In this document: piece after piece, positions 36,575 to 44,281 of the stretch
Layout of the letters: each line of letters opens with the position of its first letter
Numbering within the stretch: the first letter of the stretch is position 1
Assembly (NCBI RefSeq): GCF_944324615.1
Contig: NZ_CALUWY010000008.1
Span: forward strand, 1 to 64,000
Reading direction: 5' to 3'
Source: an uncultured Mailhella sp.
GTDB taxonomy: Bacteria > Desulfobacterota > Desulfovibrionia > Desulfovibrionales > Desulfovibrionaceae
Length of the DNA stretch: 64,000 nucleotides
The notes under the pieces: generated by a model
Told to the model about the DNA's origin: nothing
Database searches by the model: none
The model's input: the letters and a program-made list of their open reading frames with translations, nothing else
Program-made: the position numbers and the translations under genes

Positions 36575-36603
36575 TTGTCAATAAAGCATGAGTTTGTTAT
36601 TGA
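36575..36603 (+). promoter_or_regulatory. candidate promoter of the YeiH-like gene
   Basis: TTGTCA (36575-36580), 17-base spacer, TATTGA (36598-36603). The 270-base gap from 36392 holds no gene; AGGGGA 7 bases before the ATG is the ribosome site. Confidence 0.45.
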
Positions 36604-36661
36604 AGGTACAAGTGTGCCTGAGGAGAGATTGTTTTTAATTTTTTAAGCAGGGGACTTTTTT

Positions 36662-38368
36662 ATGGCAAATGAAAACATTGTCGTTGACGATGGCCGTTCG
36701 AAATGGTCTGACCTTTGGCTGAAGGAAGACTATTGGGCGATCTGGATCGGCTTCTTCATCCTGATCATATCTGGCCTCATCATGATGAATGGTCGTGCCG
36801 ACATCGAGGCCCAGCTCAGCAAGTATGACGCCGTCATCACCGCTGAAAAGGCCAAGCCCATCAAGACCATCGAGCTGATTCAGGCTCAGGCCGCCAAGAA
36901 GGGCGTGGCCGGCAGCAAGCTTCCGGCCGCCAAGTCCATCATTTCCTACCTGAAGACGCCCGCCAAGTGGGGTGGGAATCCTCTTGATTCCTTCATCACC
37001 CATGCGGACGAAGCTGCCAAGCCCGCGGCCGAAGCTGCCGCCAAGGCCGCTGCCGAAGCCCTGACCGTCGCCAAGACCGCTCAGGAAGCCGCCGCCACCG
37101 CTTCCTTCCAGAACGCCGACCTGAACAAGGCTGCTGAAACCGCCATCGCCGACTGGCAGAAGGCCGACAGCGCCGCTGCCAAGGCCAAGGCCAAGGTGGG
37201 TTCCGACACCAACCTGATTCCCGGCCTCATCGCTCTCGGCATCGTCCTCGGCGTGATCACCGCCGTCGGTATGGGCGTCATGGGCGCCAACGTGGTGCAG
37301 TACTTCATCGGCTTCCTCGGTGTGTACGTCCTGTGCCTGCTCGCCAACTTCCTCGGCGGCTACAAGCCCACGGCCACCTACGGCCTGAACGCTGAAATCT
37401 GGTCCATCATCGTCGGTATGGTCGTTGCCAACACCATCGGTACGCCCAAGTGGATCAAGCCCGCCGTGCAGGTGGAATACTTCATCAAGTCCGGCCTCGT
37501 GCTGCTCGGCGCTGAAGTGCTCTTCAACAAGATCCTCGCCATCGGTATCCCCGGTATCTTCGTGGCCTGGGTGGTCACCCCCATCGTGCTGGTGTCCACC
37601 TACATCTTCGGCCAGAAGGTGCTGAAGATGCCCTCCAAGACCCTGAACATCACCATCTCCGCCGACATGTCCGTGTGCGGTACCTCCGCCGCCATCGCCG
37701 TGGCCGCGGCCTGCCGCGCCAAGAAGGAAGAACTGACCCTGTCCGTCGGTCTTTCCATGGTGTTCACCGCCATCATGATGATCGCCATGCCTGCCTTCAT
37801 CAAGGCTGTGGGTATGCCTGAAGTGCTCGGCGGCGCCTGGATCGGCGGCACCATCGACGCGACGGGCTCCGTGGCCGCCGCCGGTGCCTTCATCGGCCCC
37901 AAGGCTCTGCAGGTTGCTGCTACCATCAAGATGATCCAGAACGTCCTCATCGGCGTGAGCGCCTTCTGCGTGGCCATTTACTTCGCCACCAAGGTTGAAG
38001 CCCATGAAGAAGGCACGAAGGTCGGTCCCATGGAAATCTGGAACCGCTTCCCCAAGTTCGTCATCGGCTTCCTCGCTGCCTCCATCGTGCTGTCCACCAT
38101 CGCCGGCAACCTCGGCGCTGACCTCGGCAACGCTCTGATCTCCAACGGCACCAACAAGATCACCGTGCCTCTGCGCGGCTGGTTCTTCGCCCTGGCCTTC
38201 GTGTCCATCGGTCTTGCCACCAACTTCAAGGAACTCGCCGGTTACTTCAAGGGCGGCAAGCCCATCATCCTGTACGTCTGCGGTCAGTCCTTCAACCTGG
38301 CTCTGACCCTCCTGATGGCCTGGATCATGTTCTACAATGTGTTCCCGGAAATCACCGCGAGCATCTAA
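36662..38368 (+). CDS. YeiH-family sulfate/sulfite exporter homologue with large insertion
   Basis: 568 residues against about 340-350 for typical YeiH. After one membrane helix (about 25-45) comes an Ala/Lys/Glu-rich, predicted helical segment of about 140 residues (46-185), then roughly ten helices with the family motifs VANTIGTPKWIKPAV, LLGAEVLFNKIL, MSVCGTSAAIAVAAACRAK and GGAWIGGTIDATGSVAAAGA. Codon choice is strikingly restricted (mostly GCC, GGC, CTG, AAG), as in highly expressed genes. The substrate is unknown; members are annotated as sulfate exporters, and sulfite or taurine-derived anions are plausible in this group. Confidence 0.85.
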   Translation: MANENIVVDDGRSKWSDLWLKEDYWAIWIGFFILIISGLIMMNGRADIEAQLSKYDAVITAEKAKPIKTIELIQAQAAKKGVAGSKLPAAKSIISYLKTPAKWGGNPLDSFITHADEAAKPAAEAAAKAAAEALTVAKTAQEAAATASFQNADLNKAAETAIADWQKADSAAAKAKAKVGSDTNLIPGLIALGIVLGVITAVGMGVMGANVVQYFIGFLGVYVLCLLANFLGGYKPTATYGLNAEIWSIIVGMVVANTIGTPKWIKPAVQVEYFIKSGLVLLGAEVLFNKILAIGIPGIFVAWVVTPIVLVSTYIFGQKVLKMPSKTLNITISADMSVCGTSAAIAVAAACRAKKEELTLSVGLSMVFTAIMMIAMPAFIKAVGMPEVLGGAWIGGTIDATGSVAAAGAFIGPKALQVAATIKMIQNVLIGVSAFCVAIYFATKVEAHEEGTKVGPMEIWNRFPKFVIGFLAASIVLSTIAGNLGADLGNALISNGTNKITVPLRGWFFALAFVSIGLATNFKELAGYFKGGKPIILYVCGQSFNLALTLLMAWIMFYNVFPEITASI

Positions 38369-38391
38369 CTCTGAACCTTTGAAACATTGCG

Positions 38392-38417
38392 CCCGCACCG
38401 CCGAAAGGCGGTGCGGG
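38392..38417 (+). terminator. hairpin between the YeiH-like gene and the small membrane protein
   Basis: CCCGCACCGCC and GGCGGTGCGGG form an 11-bp stem with a GAAA tetraloop, followed only by TTCTGG. It probably limits read-through or protects the upstream mRNA 3' end, giving uneven expression of the two genes. Confidence 0.65.
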
Positions 38418-38430
38418 TTCTGGATGTGAA

Positions 38431-38697
38431 ATGACAACTCTCTCCTCTTCCAGCAGAAAGGCCGCGTGGCTGAAGCTTGTTGTTCTCAGCCTCGCAGCAT
38501 GGCTTTTTCTGGGTGAATTTCTGCCGTGGGTGTACGACGTGGTTCCGCCGCTTCGTCATTCCCGCGATCAGCAGGCAAAATACGACATTTCCGCCGGAGC
38601 CATTTACTATACGGATGTGCCGGTCTCTCTCGATAGTGAGATGGCCTCCCGCGAGGCTGTGCAGAAGGCCATAGAACTCCGGGCCTCCTCCATGTAG
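38431..38697 (+). CDS. small single-span membrane protein
   Basis: 88 residues with one hydrophobic helix (about 14-34) and a soluble tail rich in charged residues. No family recognised. It lies 62 bases after the YeiH-like gene and before a strong terminator, so it may be an accessory subunit of that transporter. The ribosome site is weak (GGATGTGA). Confidence 0.65.
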   Translation: MTTLSSSSRKAAWLKLVVLSLAAWLFLGEFLPWVYDVVPPLRHSRDQQAKYDISAGAIYYTDVPVSLDSEMASREAVQKAIELRASSM

Positions 38698-38719
38698 TTT
38701 TTCCCTTTCGGGAGACTCG

Positions 38720-38757
38720 CAAAATGCCGAAGGCGTCCGCCTGCGGCATTTTTTTTG
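38720..38757 (+). terminator. intrinsic terminator after the small membrane protein
   Basis: AAAATGCCG and CGGCATTTT enclose an inner GGCG/CGCC pairing, with eight Ts following. Confidence 0.9.
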
Positions 38758-38855
38758 GGCAGAAAGGGCTATTGTTCTCGCGGCGCTCCCTGTGGTATGT
38801 AGGGTGAAGACGCCGGGCCTTTTTCTACAGAAGGGCCGGCGCGAAATCTTTATTC

Positions 38856-39740
38856 ATGGAAGAACATATGCAGCATCTCGAAAGCATGGGGGACAAGTGG
38901 TTTGTCCTCGGCGTCACTTCTGACGATATTCTCGGCGTCATTTCCACCACGCTGGACCTTGGCGGAAGCCGCCCCGCGTGGGGCATGAAGGACGAACAGG
39001 TGGAGCGCATCCTCATGGCCTGGCCCAGCGAATCGCTGCTCCGCACGTCCGTGCTCATGGCGGGCAAGCCGGGGGGCAAACTTTCCGTGGCGGCCGTAAC
39101 TCCTTTTATGGAAGGCTTTCCCAATCAGCTTACCGTCAGGGACACGTTTGCCTGGAAGGGCGGTCATGCGGGAGAGATTCTGGCTCAGCCGGAAGACTTC
39201 CCCGGCCTGTGGTTCTATGATCCGCTGTTCTTCCGCGATGCGGAAGGCGACGTGAAGGAAAAGACCTGCACCTTCGTGCTCTCCGGCCTCTGCTTCGGCA
39301 TCCGCCGTGCCCTTCTGGACGAGCTGACCGTGACGGAAGGCCCTGCCTATGAACAGCATGCGCTGGAATGGATGAAGGCCAACCCCACGAAGACCCGTCT
39401 GGACGTTCCTCCGCTCAAGATTCCGCTCAAGGGCAGAACCCTCATGGATCTCGGGGAGCATTACAGCGAATATCAGTGCCATGCCTCCATCTTCGATGTC
39501 GACAGCTTCATGTTCGGGTCTGAAAAGGGCCAGTTCAAGGTGTACCGCTTCGGCATTGCCTTCGGAAATCCTGAAAAGCCCGTCTATGCCATCATCTACG
39601 CGCCGGAAAAGGTCTGCCACAAGGGCTATGTGCCTGCGGAAGGCGATGATGTGGACATGGTGTTCTGGATGCAGGGCCGCATCGACGACACGGCGGAAGG
39701 CCGTGCTCCCGAAGAGACTTCCGGTCAGGACAATCAGTAG
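38856..39740 (+). CDS. uncharacterised protein next to an NrdG-like activase
   Basis: 294 residues (290 if the ATG at 38868, which has GGAAGA upstream, is used). No signal peptide, no membrane segment. Visible traits: a beta-rich N-terminal half, LSGLCFGIRRALLDEL, and a C-terminal part FGSEKGQFKVYRFGIAFGNPEKPVYAIIYAP. No family recognised. The gene ends one base before the activase start, so the two are translated together; a substrate or partner role in radical activation is a guess. Confidence 0.7.
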   Translation: MEEHMQHLESMGDKWFVLGVTSDDILGVISTTLDLGGSRPAWGMKDEQVERILMAWPSESLLRTSVLMAGKPGGKLSVAAVTPFMEGFPNQLTVRDTFAWKGGHAGEILAQPEDFPGLWFYDPLFFRDAEGDVKEKTCTFVLSGLCFGIRRALLDELTVTEGPAYEQHALEWMKANPTKTRLDVPPLKIPLKGRTLMDLGEHYSEYQCHASIFDVDSFMFGSEKGQFKVYRFGIAFGNPEKPVYAIIYAPEKVCHKGYVPAEGDDVDMVFWMQGRIDDTAEGRAPEETSGQDNQ

Positions 39741-39741
39741 C

Positions 39742-40272
39742 ATGGACGCTCTGAAGGATTCCGTGCTGCGCGTTGCGGGCGTTATCGAAGAGTCCATCGT
39801 CGATGGGCCGGGGCTCCGTTTCGTGCTTTTTCTTCAGGGCTGCCGTGCGCACTGCAAGGGCTGCCAGAATCCCCAGACCTGGGATTTTGAGGGCGGAACC
39901 CTGGTTCCCGCCGGGGATATTCTTTCCCGCATCCAGGGCGATCCGCTGGTGCACGGCATCACCTTCAGCGGCGGAGAACCGTTCGAGCAGGCCGTGGAGC
40001 TGCTTCCTCTGGCCGCAGAACTGAAAAGGCGCGGCTATCACCTCATGGCCTTCAGCGGCTATACTCTGGAGCAGCTTCTGCAGAAGGAAGGCTGCCGGGA
40101 GCTTCTGTCTCTGCTGGATCTTCTGGTGGACGGGCCTTTTGTGGAAGAACAGAAGTCGCTGGAACTGCGTTTCCGCGGTTCGCGCAATCAGCGTATCCTG
40201 AACATGGCCGCCACGCGGGAAAACGGGTGGAAGCCGGTGCTGGATGAGCTGCACGGCCCTATGGAACGCTAG
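39742..40272 (+). CDS. NrdG-like radical SAM activating enzyme
   Basis: 176 residues. GCRAHCKGCQNPQTWDFEGG carries the CxxxCxxC cluster site; TFSGGEPFEQ is the SAM-binding GGE motif; the size fits anaerobic ribonucleotide reductase activases. No nrdD lies in this window. The usual partner would be NrdD elsewhere; another glycyl-radical enzyme is possible. The gene abuts the unknown protein upstream. Confidence 0.85.
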   Translation: MDALKDSVLRVAGVIEESIVDGPGLRFVLFLQGCRAHCKGCQNPQTWDFEGGTLVPAGDILSRIQGDPLVHGITFSGGEPFEQAVELLPLAAELKRRGYHLMAFSGYTLEQLLQKEGCRELLSLLDLLVDGPFVEEQKSLELRFRGSRNQRILNMAATRENGWKPVLDELHGPMER

Positions 40273-40296
40273 CGTCGTATTTTTTTTGGTATGCAC

Positions 40297-40328
40297 GGCC
40301 CGTCGCCTGAAAAGGCGGCGGGCTTTTC
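40297..40328 (+). terminator. intrinsic terminator after the activase gene
   Basis: GCCCGTCGCC and GGCGGCGGGC (one G-U pair) form a stem with a TGAAAA loop, followed by TTTTCTC. Confidence 0.85.
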
Positions 40329-40499
40329 TCATATCCGGCGGCTTATGGAGCATACAGCGACTTTCTGAGCGTGCTGTGCAGACATGAAAAGCGGGGCAGG
40401 GGAGATATGGACCTTTCTTTGCCTTCTTTTCAGCTCTGAGACAGAGAAAGCATGCATCCTGTTGCACTCTTTTTGTTTTTTTACTACAGTTCCCGGCCG

Positions 40500-40530
40500 C
40501 AGGTATGTTTTTCTGCAGAAAACATACCTG
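40500..40530. promoter_or_regulatory. near-perfect 31-base palindrome upstream of panC
   Basis: Arms CAGGTATGTTTT (40500-40511) and AAAACATACCTG (40519-40530) flank a palindromic CTGCAG centre, with one extra T. A second, degenerate half-site CTGCAGAAAAGCATGCC lies at 40568-40584, 28 bases before the panC ATG. The symmetry fits a dimeric repressor operator; a terminator reading is possible because TTGTTTTG follows. The 339-base gap 40273-40611 holds no gene. Confidence 0.65.
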
Positions 40531-40611
40531 TTGTTTTGAAGTGTATGGTTCAGGTGAGGCCCGTGTGCTGCAGAAAAGCATGCCGGGCCTGTTTTAAGGA
40601 GCAGAACAGCC

Positions 40612-41457
40612 ATGAATATTGTTTCTTCCGTGGATGAGGTGCGCGCCCGGGTGAAGGCCTGGCGCAGACAAGGGCTGAGCGTGGGCCTTGTGCCGACCAT
40701 GGGATATCTGCACGAAGGGCACAGGAGCCTTATCGTGCGCGCCGTTCAGGAAAACGACCGCGTGGTGGTCAGCGATTTTGTGAATCCCACCCAGTTCGGC
40801 CCCGGCGAGGATCTGGCGAGCTATCCGCGTGATATCGAGGCCGACGCGCGCCTCTGCGAGGCGGCCGGAGCGCATCTTGTCTTCCACCCCGCTCCTGAAG
40901 ACATGTATGCGCCGGATTTCTGCACCTGGGTGGACATGCGTTCGCTCAGCGAAACCCTCTGCGGCAGAACGCGACCCATCCATTTCCGCGGGGTGTGCAC
41001 GGTAGTGAGCAAGCTTTTCCATATCGTGGCTCCGGACAGGGCGTATTTCGGACAGAAGGACGCCCAGCAGCTTGCCATCATCCGCCGCATGGTGCGCGAC
41101 CTCAACTTCGACATCGAAATCGTGGGCTGCCCCATCGTGCGCGAGGCGGACGGCCTGGCAAAGAGCTCCCGCAACACCTATCTGAACCCCGAAGAGCGCA
41201 GGGCCGCTCTGGTTTTGAGCCGCGCCGTGTTTCTCGGCCGCGACATGATGGAAAAAGGCGAAAGGGAAGCCTCGGTGGTGCTTTCGGCCATGAAGGCGTG
41301 CATAGAAAAGGAGCCTCTGGCCCGCATCGACTATGTGGACATGGTGGATGCCTCCTCCATGCAGCCCGTGGCGCGTGCGGAAGGCCCCGTGCTCTGCGCC
41401 ATGGCCGTGTACATCGGCAGCACGCGCCTCATCGACAACTTTTCCTTTGAAGGCTAG
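40612..41457 (+). CDS. panC: pantothenate synthetase
   Basis: 281 residues. [15 protein letters not shown] is the HIGH-like nucleotide site, [17 protein letters not shown] and GQKDAQQ the substrate and ATP segments. It joins pantoate and beta-alanine, feeding CoA synthesis. AAGGAG precedes the ATG. panD follows after 4 bases. Confidence 0.97.
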   Translation: MNIVSSVDEVRARVKAWRRQGLSVGLVPTMGYLHEGHRSLIVRAVQENDRVVVSDFVNPTQFGPGEDLASYPRDIEADARLCEAAGAHLVFHPAPEDMYAPDFCTWVDMRSLSETLCGRTRPIHFRGVCTVVSKLFHIVAPDRAYFGQKDAQQLAIIRRMVRDLNFDIEIVGCPIVREADGLAKSSRNTYLNPEERRAALVLSRAVFLGRDMMEKGEREASVVLSAMKACIEKEPLARIDYVDMVDASSMQPVARAEGPVLCAMAVYIGSTRLIDNFSFEG

Positions 41458-41461
41458 GCCC

Positions 41462-41869
41462 ATGCTTCTCAACATGCTGAAGGGCAGGATACACCGCGCC
41501 GTGGTCACGCAGGCGGAACTCGACCATGTGGGCAGCATCACCATCGATGAACGCCTCATGGAAGAATCCGGCATTCACGAGTACGAGCAGGTGCAGGTGG
41601 TGGACGTGGATAACGGGCTTAGCCTGGAAGCCTATGCCATTACGGGGACAAGAGACAGCGGCATTGTCTGCCTGAACGGAGCCGCCGCGCACATGGTGCA
41701 GCCCGGGGACAAGGTCATCATCATGGCCTATGCCCTGATGACCCCGGAAGAGGCGGATGTGTCCCTGCCGAAGGTCGTGTTTGTGGATGAGAAAAACAGG
41801 ATCTCCCGGGTTACCCGTTACGAGAGACACGGCAGACGGGAGGACAGGGATCCTCTTGAAGGCGTGTAG
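41462..41869 (+). CDS. panD: aspartate 1-decarboxylase proenzyme
   Basis: 135 residues. HVGSITID contains the Gly24-Ser25 autocleavage site that yields the pyruvoyl cofactor; the family-conserved [12 protein letters not shown] and [17 protein letters not shown] follow. It makes beta-alanine for PanC. The C-terminal tail ([12 protein letters not shown]) is polar and somewhat long. Whether a separate maturation factor PanM/PanZ exists is not visible here. Confidence 0.96.
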   Translation: MLLNMLKGRIHRAVVTQAELDHVGSITIDERLMEESGIHEYEQVQVVDVDNGLSLEAYAITGTRDSGIVCLNGAAAHMVQPGDKVIIMAYALMTPEEADVSLPKVVFVDEKNRISRVTRYERHGRREDRDPLEGV

Positions 41870-42463
41870 GGGCGTCGTAAGGGCAGGAGGCCGTTTTCCG
41901 GCGTCTGCTCTCTGCAACGCGCATGGCCGTGGGCCGGAGCGCCGCGCCGTGTCCCGTGTTTTTGGTGCGGGCATCGGCTCATGGCAAGCGGCATCATTGC
42001 CGTGCATGCGGAAGAACATGGCGGGAAGCGGTGCACCTGCGCTCTTTCTGGTCTTTCTGCACAAGGGCGGCTTCCCGGGTTCGGAACGGCGGGATTTTTC
42101 CGCATGGACTGCGCGCAAGGGACCTTTTTCCCGGAAGCGGGCATGCCGGCGGCTTTGCCATGAATCCTCTGCCCCCTGCCGGGCGTGCTCTTCAGCACAC
42201 GGCAGAACATTACAGGTTCCCTCTTCGCCTCCCGGCGACGGAAGGGGCGGCAGAAAGAGGTTGAGGCCGCGGGCTCTTGAGGGTTATACTTGGACTGGAA
42301 CGAGAATGTCAGGCTGCTTCGCCATACGGGGCGGCCGTTTTTCGTCGTTACGGCGTGTTTCTGCAGCCCCGCCGGTGGGCGGTGCTCCGGGCAGGATGCC
42401 GGAGGCCCGCATGTTCCTCCGGAGGGGCAGGGAAACGTCGCGTCGAAAAATCAAGGGGGATAT
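41870..42463. other. gene-free region between panD and yhdT
   Basis: About 594 bases. Open frames across it are Arg/Cys/Pro-rich and without family resemblance. The only functional element seen is the promoter at 42261-42290; downstream of it is a leader of about 170 bases with GC-rich pairing potential and no recognised riboswitch. Confidence 0.55.
42261..42290 (+). promoter_or_regulatory. promoter of yhdT-panF
   Basis: TTGAGG (42261-42266), 18-base spacer, TATACT (42285-42290). Separate control from panC-panD is implied. Confidence 0.5.
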
Positions 42464-42739
42464 ATGCGAAAGGCTTTCAGACAGGCCGACCGTGAGGCAC
42501 TCATCACGCTCGGCCTCTATGCGTTTTTCTTTGTGTGGTGGACGGTGTTCGCCTTCGGACTCGGGTCCGGCGATGTGGAGGAATACGACTATGTGCTGGG
42601 GCTTCCGGCCTGGTTCTTCTACAGCTGCGTGCTGGGCTATCCCGTCATGACCCTGGTGCTCTGGGTCGTGGTACGCCGCTTTTTTGCCGATATTCCTCTG
42701 GATGAGGCGGAAGACGACGAAAAAGGGGAAAGGCAATGA
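42464..42739 (+). CDS. yhdT: YhdT-family small membrane protein
   Basis: 91 residues with two membrane helices (ALITLGLYAFFFVWWTVFAF and WFFYSCVLGYPVMTLVLWVV) and an acidic tail. It matches the DUF997/YhdT family, which almost always precedes panF. AAGGGGGA lies close to the ATG at 42464. Its last codons overlap panF by 4 bases (ATGA), so the pair likely forms one transporter unit. Confidence 0.88.
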   Translation: MRKAFRQADREALITLGLYAFFFVWWTVFAFGLGSGDVEEYDYVLGLPAWFFYSCVLGYPVMTLVLWVVVRRFFADIPLDEAEDDEKGERQ

Positions 42740-44217
42740 ACGTCGCGCTCATTCCTCTCATCGGCTACCTTGCCCTGACGCTTCTGCTGGCGCTGTGGGC
42801 GCAGAAGCAGGCGAAAAAGGGCGTCGGCCGGGGCTTTATTGAAGAATATTTCATCGGCGGGCGGACCATGGGCGGCTTTGTCCTCGCCATGACCATCATT
42901 GCAAGCTACACGAGTGCGAGCAGCTTTGTGGGCGGCCCGGGTGTGGCCTACAAACTGGGCCTCGGCTGGGTGCTGCTTGCCATGATTCAGGTCCCCACCA
43001 CGTTCCTCACTCTGGGCGTTCTCGGCAAGCGCTTCGCCATTCTGGGCAGGCGCATCCATGCCGTGACCATTACGGATTTTCTTTACGCAAGATACAGAAG
43101 CGACGCCGTGGTCCTGCTCTGTTCCGTGGCCATACTGTTGTTCTTCGCCGCTTCCATGGTGGCGCAGTTCATCGGCGGGGCGCGCGTGTTTCAGGCCGTG
43201 ACGGGGTATCCCTATGAGGCGGGACTCATTCTCTTCGGCGTGACCGTGGTGCTGTATACGGCGGTGGGCGGCTTCCGGGCCGTGGCCGTCACCGATGCCT
43301 TGCAGGGCGTGGTCATGCTCATTGCCTCCGTGGTCATCCTCTTTGCCGTGGTCCGGGCGGGCGGCGGCATGGAACAGTGCATACAGACGCTGAAGGGCAT
43401 GGACCCCGGCCTTGTTTCCCCTTCAGGCGCAGGGGACTCCATTCCCACGCCCATGCTCTTTTCCTTCTGGATACTGGTGGGCCTCGGCATTCTCGGTCTT
43501 CCCCAGACCACGCAGCGCTGCTTCGGCTACAAGAATTCCAAGTCCATGCACGATGCCATGATCATAGGCACGCTCATCATCGGCTTTCTGCTGCTGTTCA
43601 TGCACCTTGCGGGCGTGCTGGGCCGTGCCGTCATGCCCGGCCTCACCTCGGGCGATCTCATCATTCCTTCCCTTATTCTGGAGCTGCTGCCGCCCTTCTG
43701 GGCGGGTGTGTTCGTGGCCGGGCCTCTGGCCGCCATCATGTCCACCGTGGATACCATGCTGCTTCTGGTTTCCGCCTCCATCATCAAGGATCTGTATATC
43801 CGCTACCGCCTGAAGAACGACACTTCCGGCATATCGGCAAAGAAGATAGGCCGCATGAGCTTCTGCTGCACCCTTGCGGCCGGGGTGCTGGTGTTCTGCG
43901 CCTCCTTCAATCCCCCGGATCTTCTGGTGTGGATCAATCTTTTCGCCTTCGGCGGACTGGAGGCGGTGTTCCTCTGGCCCGTGGTGCTCGGCATGTACTG
44001 GAGAAGAGCCAATGCCACGGGGGCCGTCTGGTCCATGGCCGCAGGTGTGGCGGTATTCATGATTCTTTCCGTGTGCAAGGTGCCTCTGGGCGGGGTGCAC
44101 GCCATCGTGCCCACCTGCGTCGTATCGCTTCTTGCCTTCTGGCTGGGGAGCCTTCGCGGCGACCCCGTGCCGCCGGAGGTGACAAGGATGTTCTGGGGCG
44201 AGGAAGAGGAAGCCTGA
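42736..44217 (+). CDS. panF: sodium/pantothenate symporter
   Basis: 493 residues, about 13 membrane helices, SSS family. FIGGRTMGGFVLAMTIIASYTSASSFVGGPG carries the sodium-site region (split here for the PanF-like YTSASSFxGGPG motif), and LQGVVMLIAS and LGILGLPQTTQRCFGYK are PanF features. It imports pantothenate, complementing the panC-panD synthesis route. Translation is coupled to yhdT. Confidence 0.93.
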   Translation: MNVALIPLIGYLALTLLLALWAQKQAKKGVGRGFIEEYFIGGRTMGGFVLAMTIIASYTSASSFVGGPGVAYKLGLGWVLLAMIQVPTTFLTLGVLGKRFAILGRRIHAVTITDFLYARYRSDAVVLLCSVAILLFFAASMVAQFIGGARVFQAVTGYPYEAGLILFGVTVVLYTAVGGFRAVAVTDALQGVVMLIASVVILFAVVRAGGGMEQCIQTLKGMDPGLVSPSGAGDSIPTPMLFSFWILVGLGILGLPQTTQRCFGYKNSKSMHDAMIIGTLIIGFLLLFMHLAGVLGRAVMPGLTSGDLIIPSLILELLPPFWAGVFVAGPLAAIMSTVDTMLLLVSASIIKDLYIRYRLKNDTSGISAKKIGRMSFCCTLAAGVLVFCASFNPPDLLVWINLFAFGGLEAVFLWPVVLGMYWRRANATGAVWSMAAGVAVFMILSVCKVPLGGVHAIVPTCVVSLLAFWLGSLRGDPVPPEVTRMFWGEEEEA

Positions 44218-44230
44218 CGCGTCCGCAGAG

Positions 44231-44259
44231 AAAAGGCCCGGCATTGCCGGGCCTTTTTT
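44231..44259. terminator. bidirectional terminator between panF and the DASS transporter
   Basis: AAAAGGCCCGGC and GCCGGGCCTTTT, loop ATT, with flanking A and T runs. It ends 23 bases before the convergent gene's stop. Confidence 0.93.
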
Positions 44260-44281
44260 CATGCCGTGCGGTTATGGAGGA

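Noticed and set aside
36635-38437. Minus-strand frame of 600 codons opposite the YeiH-like gene
   Set aside because: Asp/Gly/His-rich repeats such as GGSGGG arise from the restricted codon use of the real gene.
40500-40530. Palindrome upstream of panC as a simple terminator
   Set aside because: The preceding gene already has a good terminator at 40297-40328, and the T tract after the palindrome is interrupted; an operator is preferred, though not proved.
41757-42650. Plus-strand frame of 297 codons between panD and yhdT
   Set aside because: Overlaps the ends of two real genes in another frame and has shadow-like composition.
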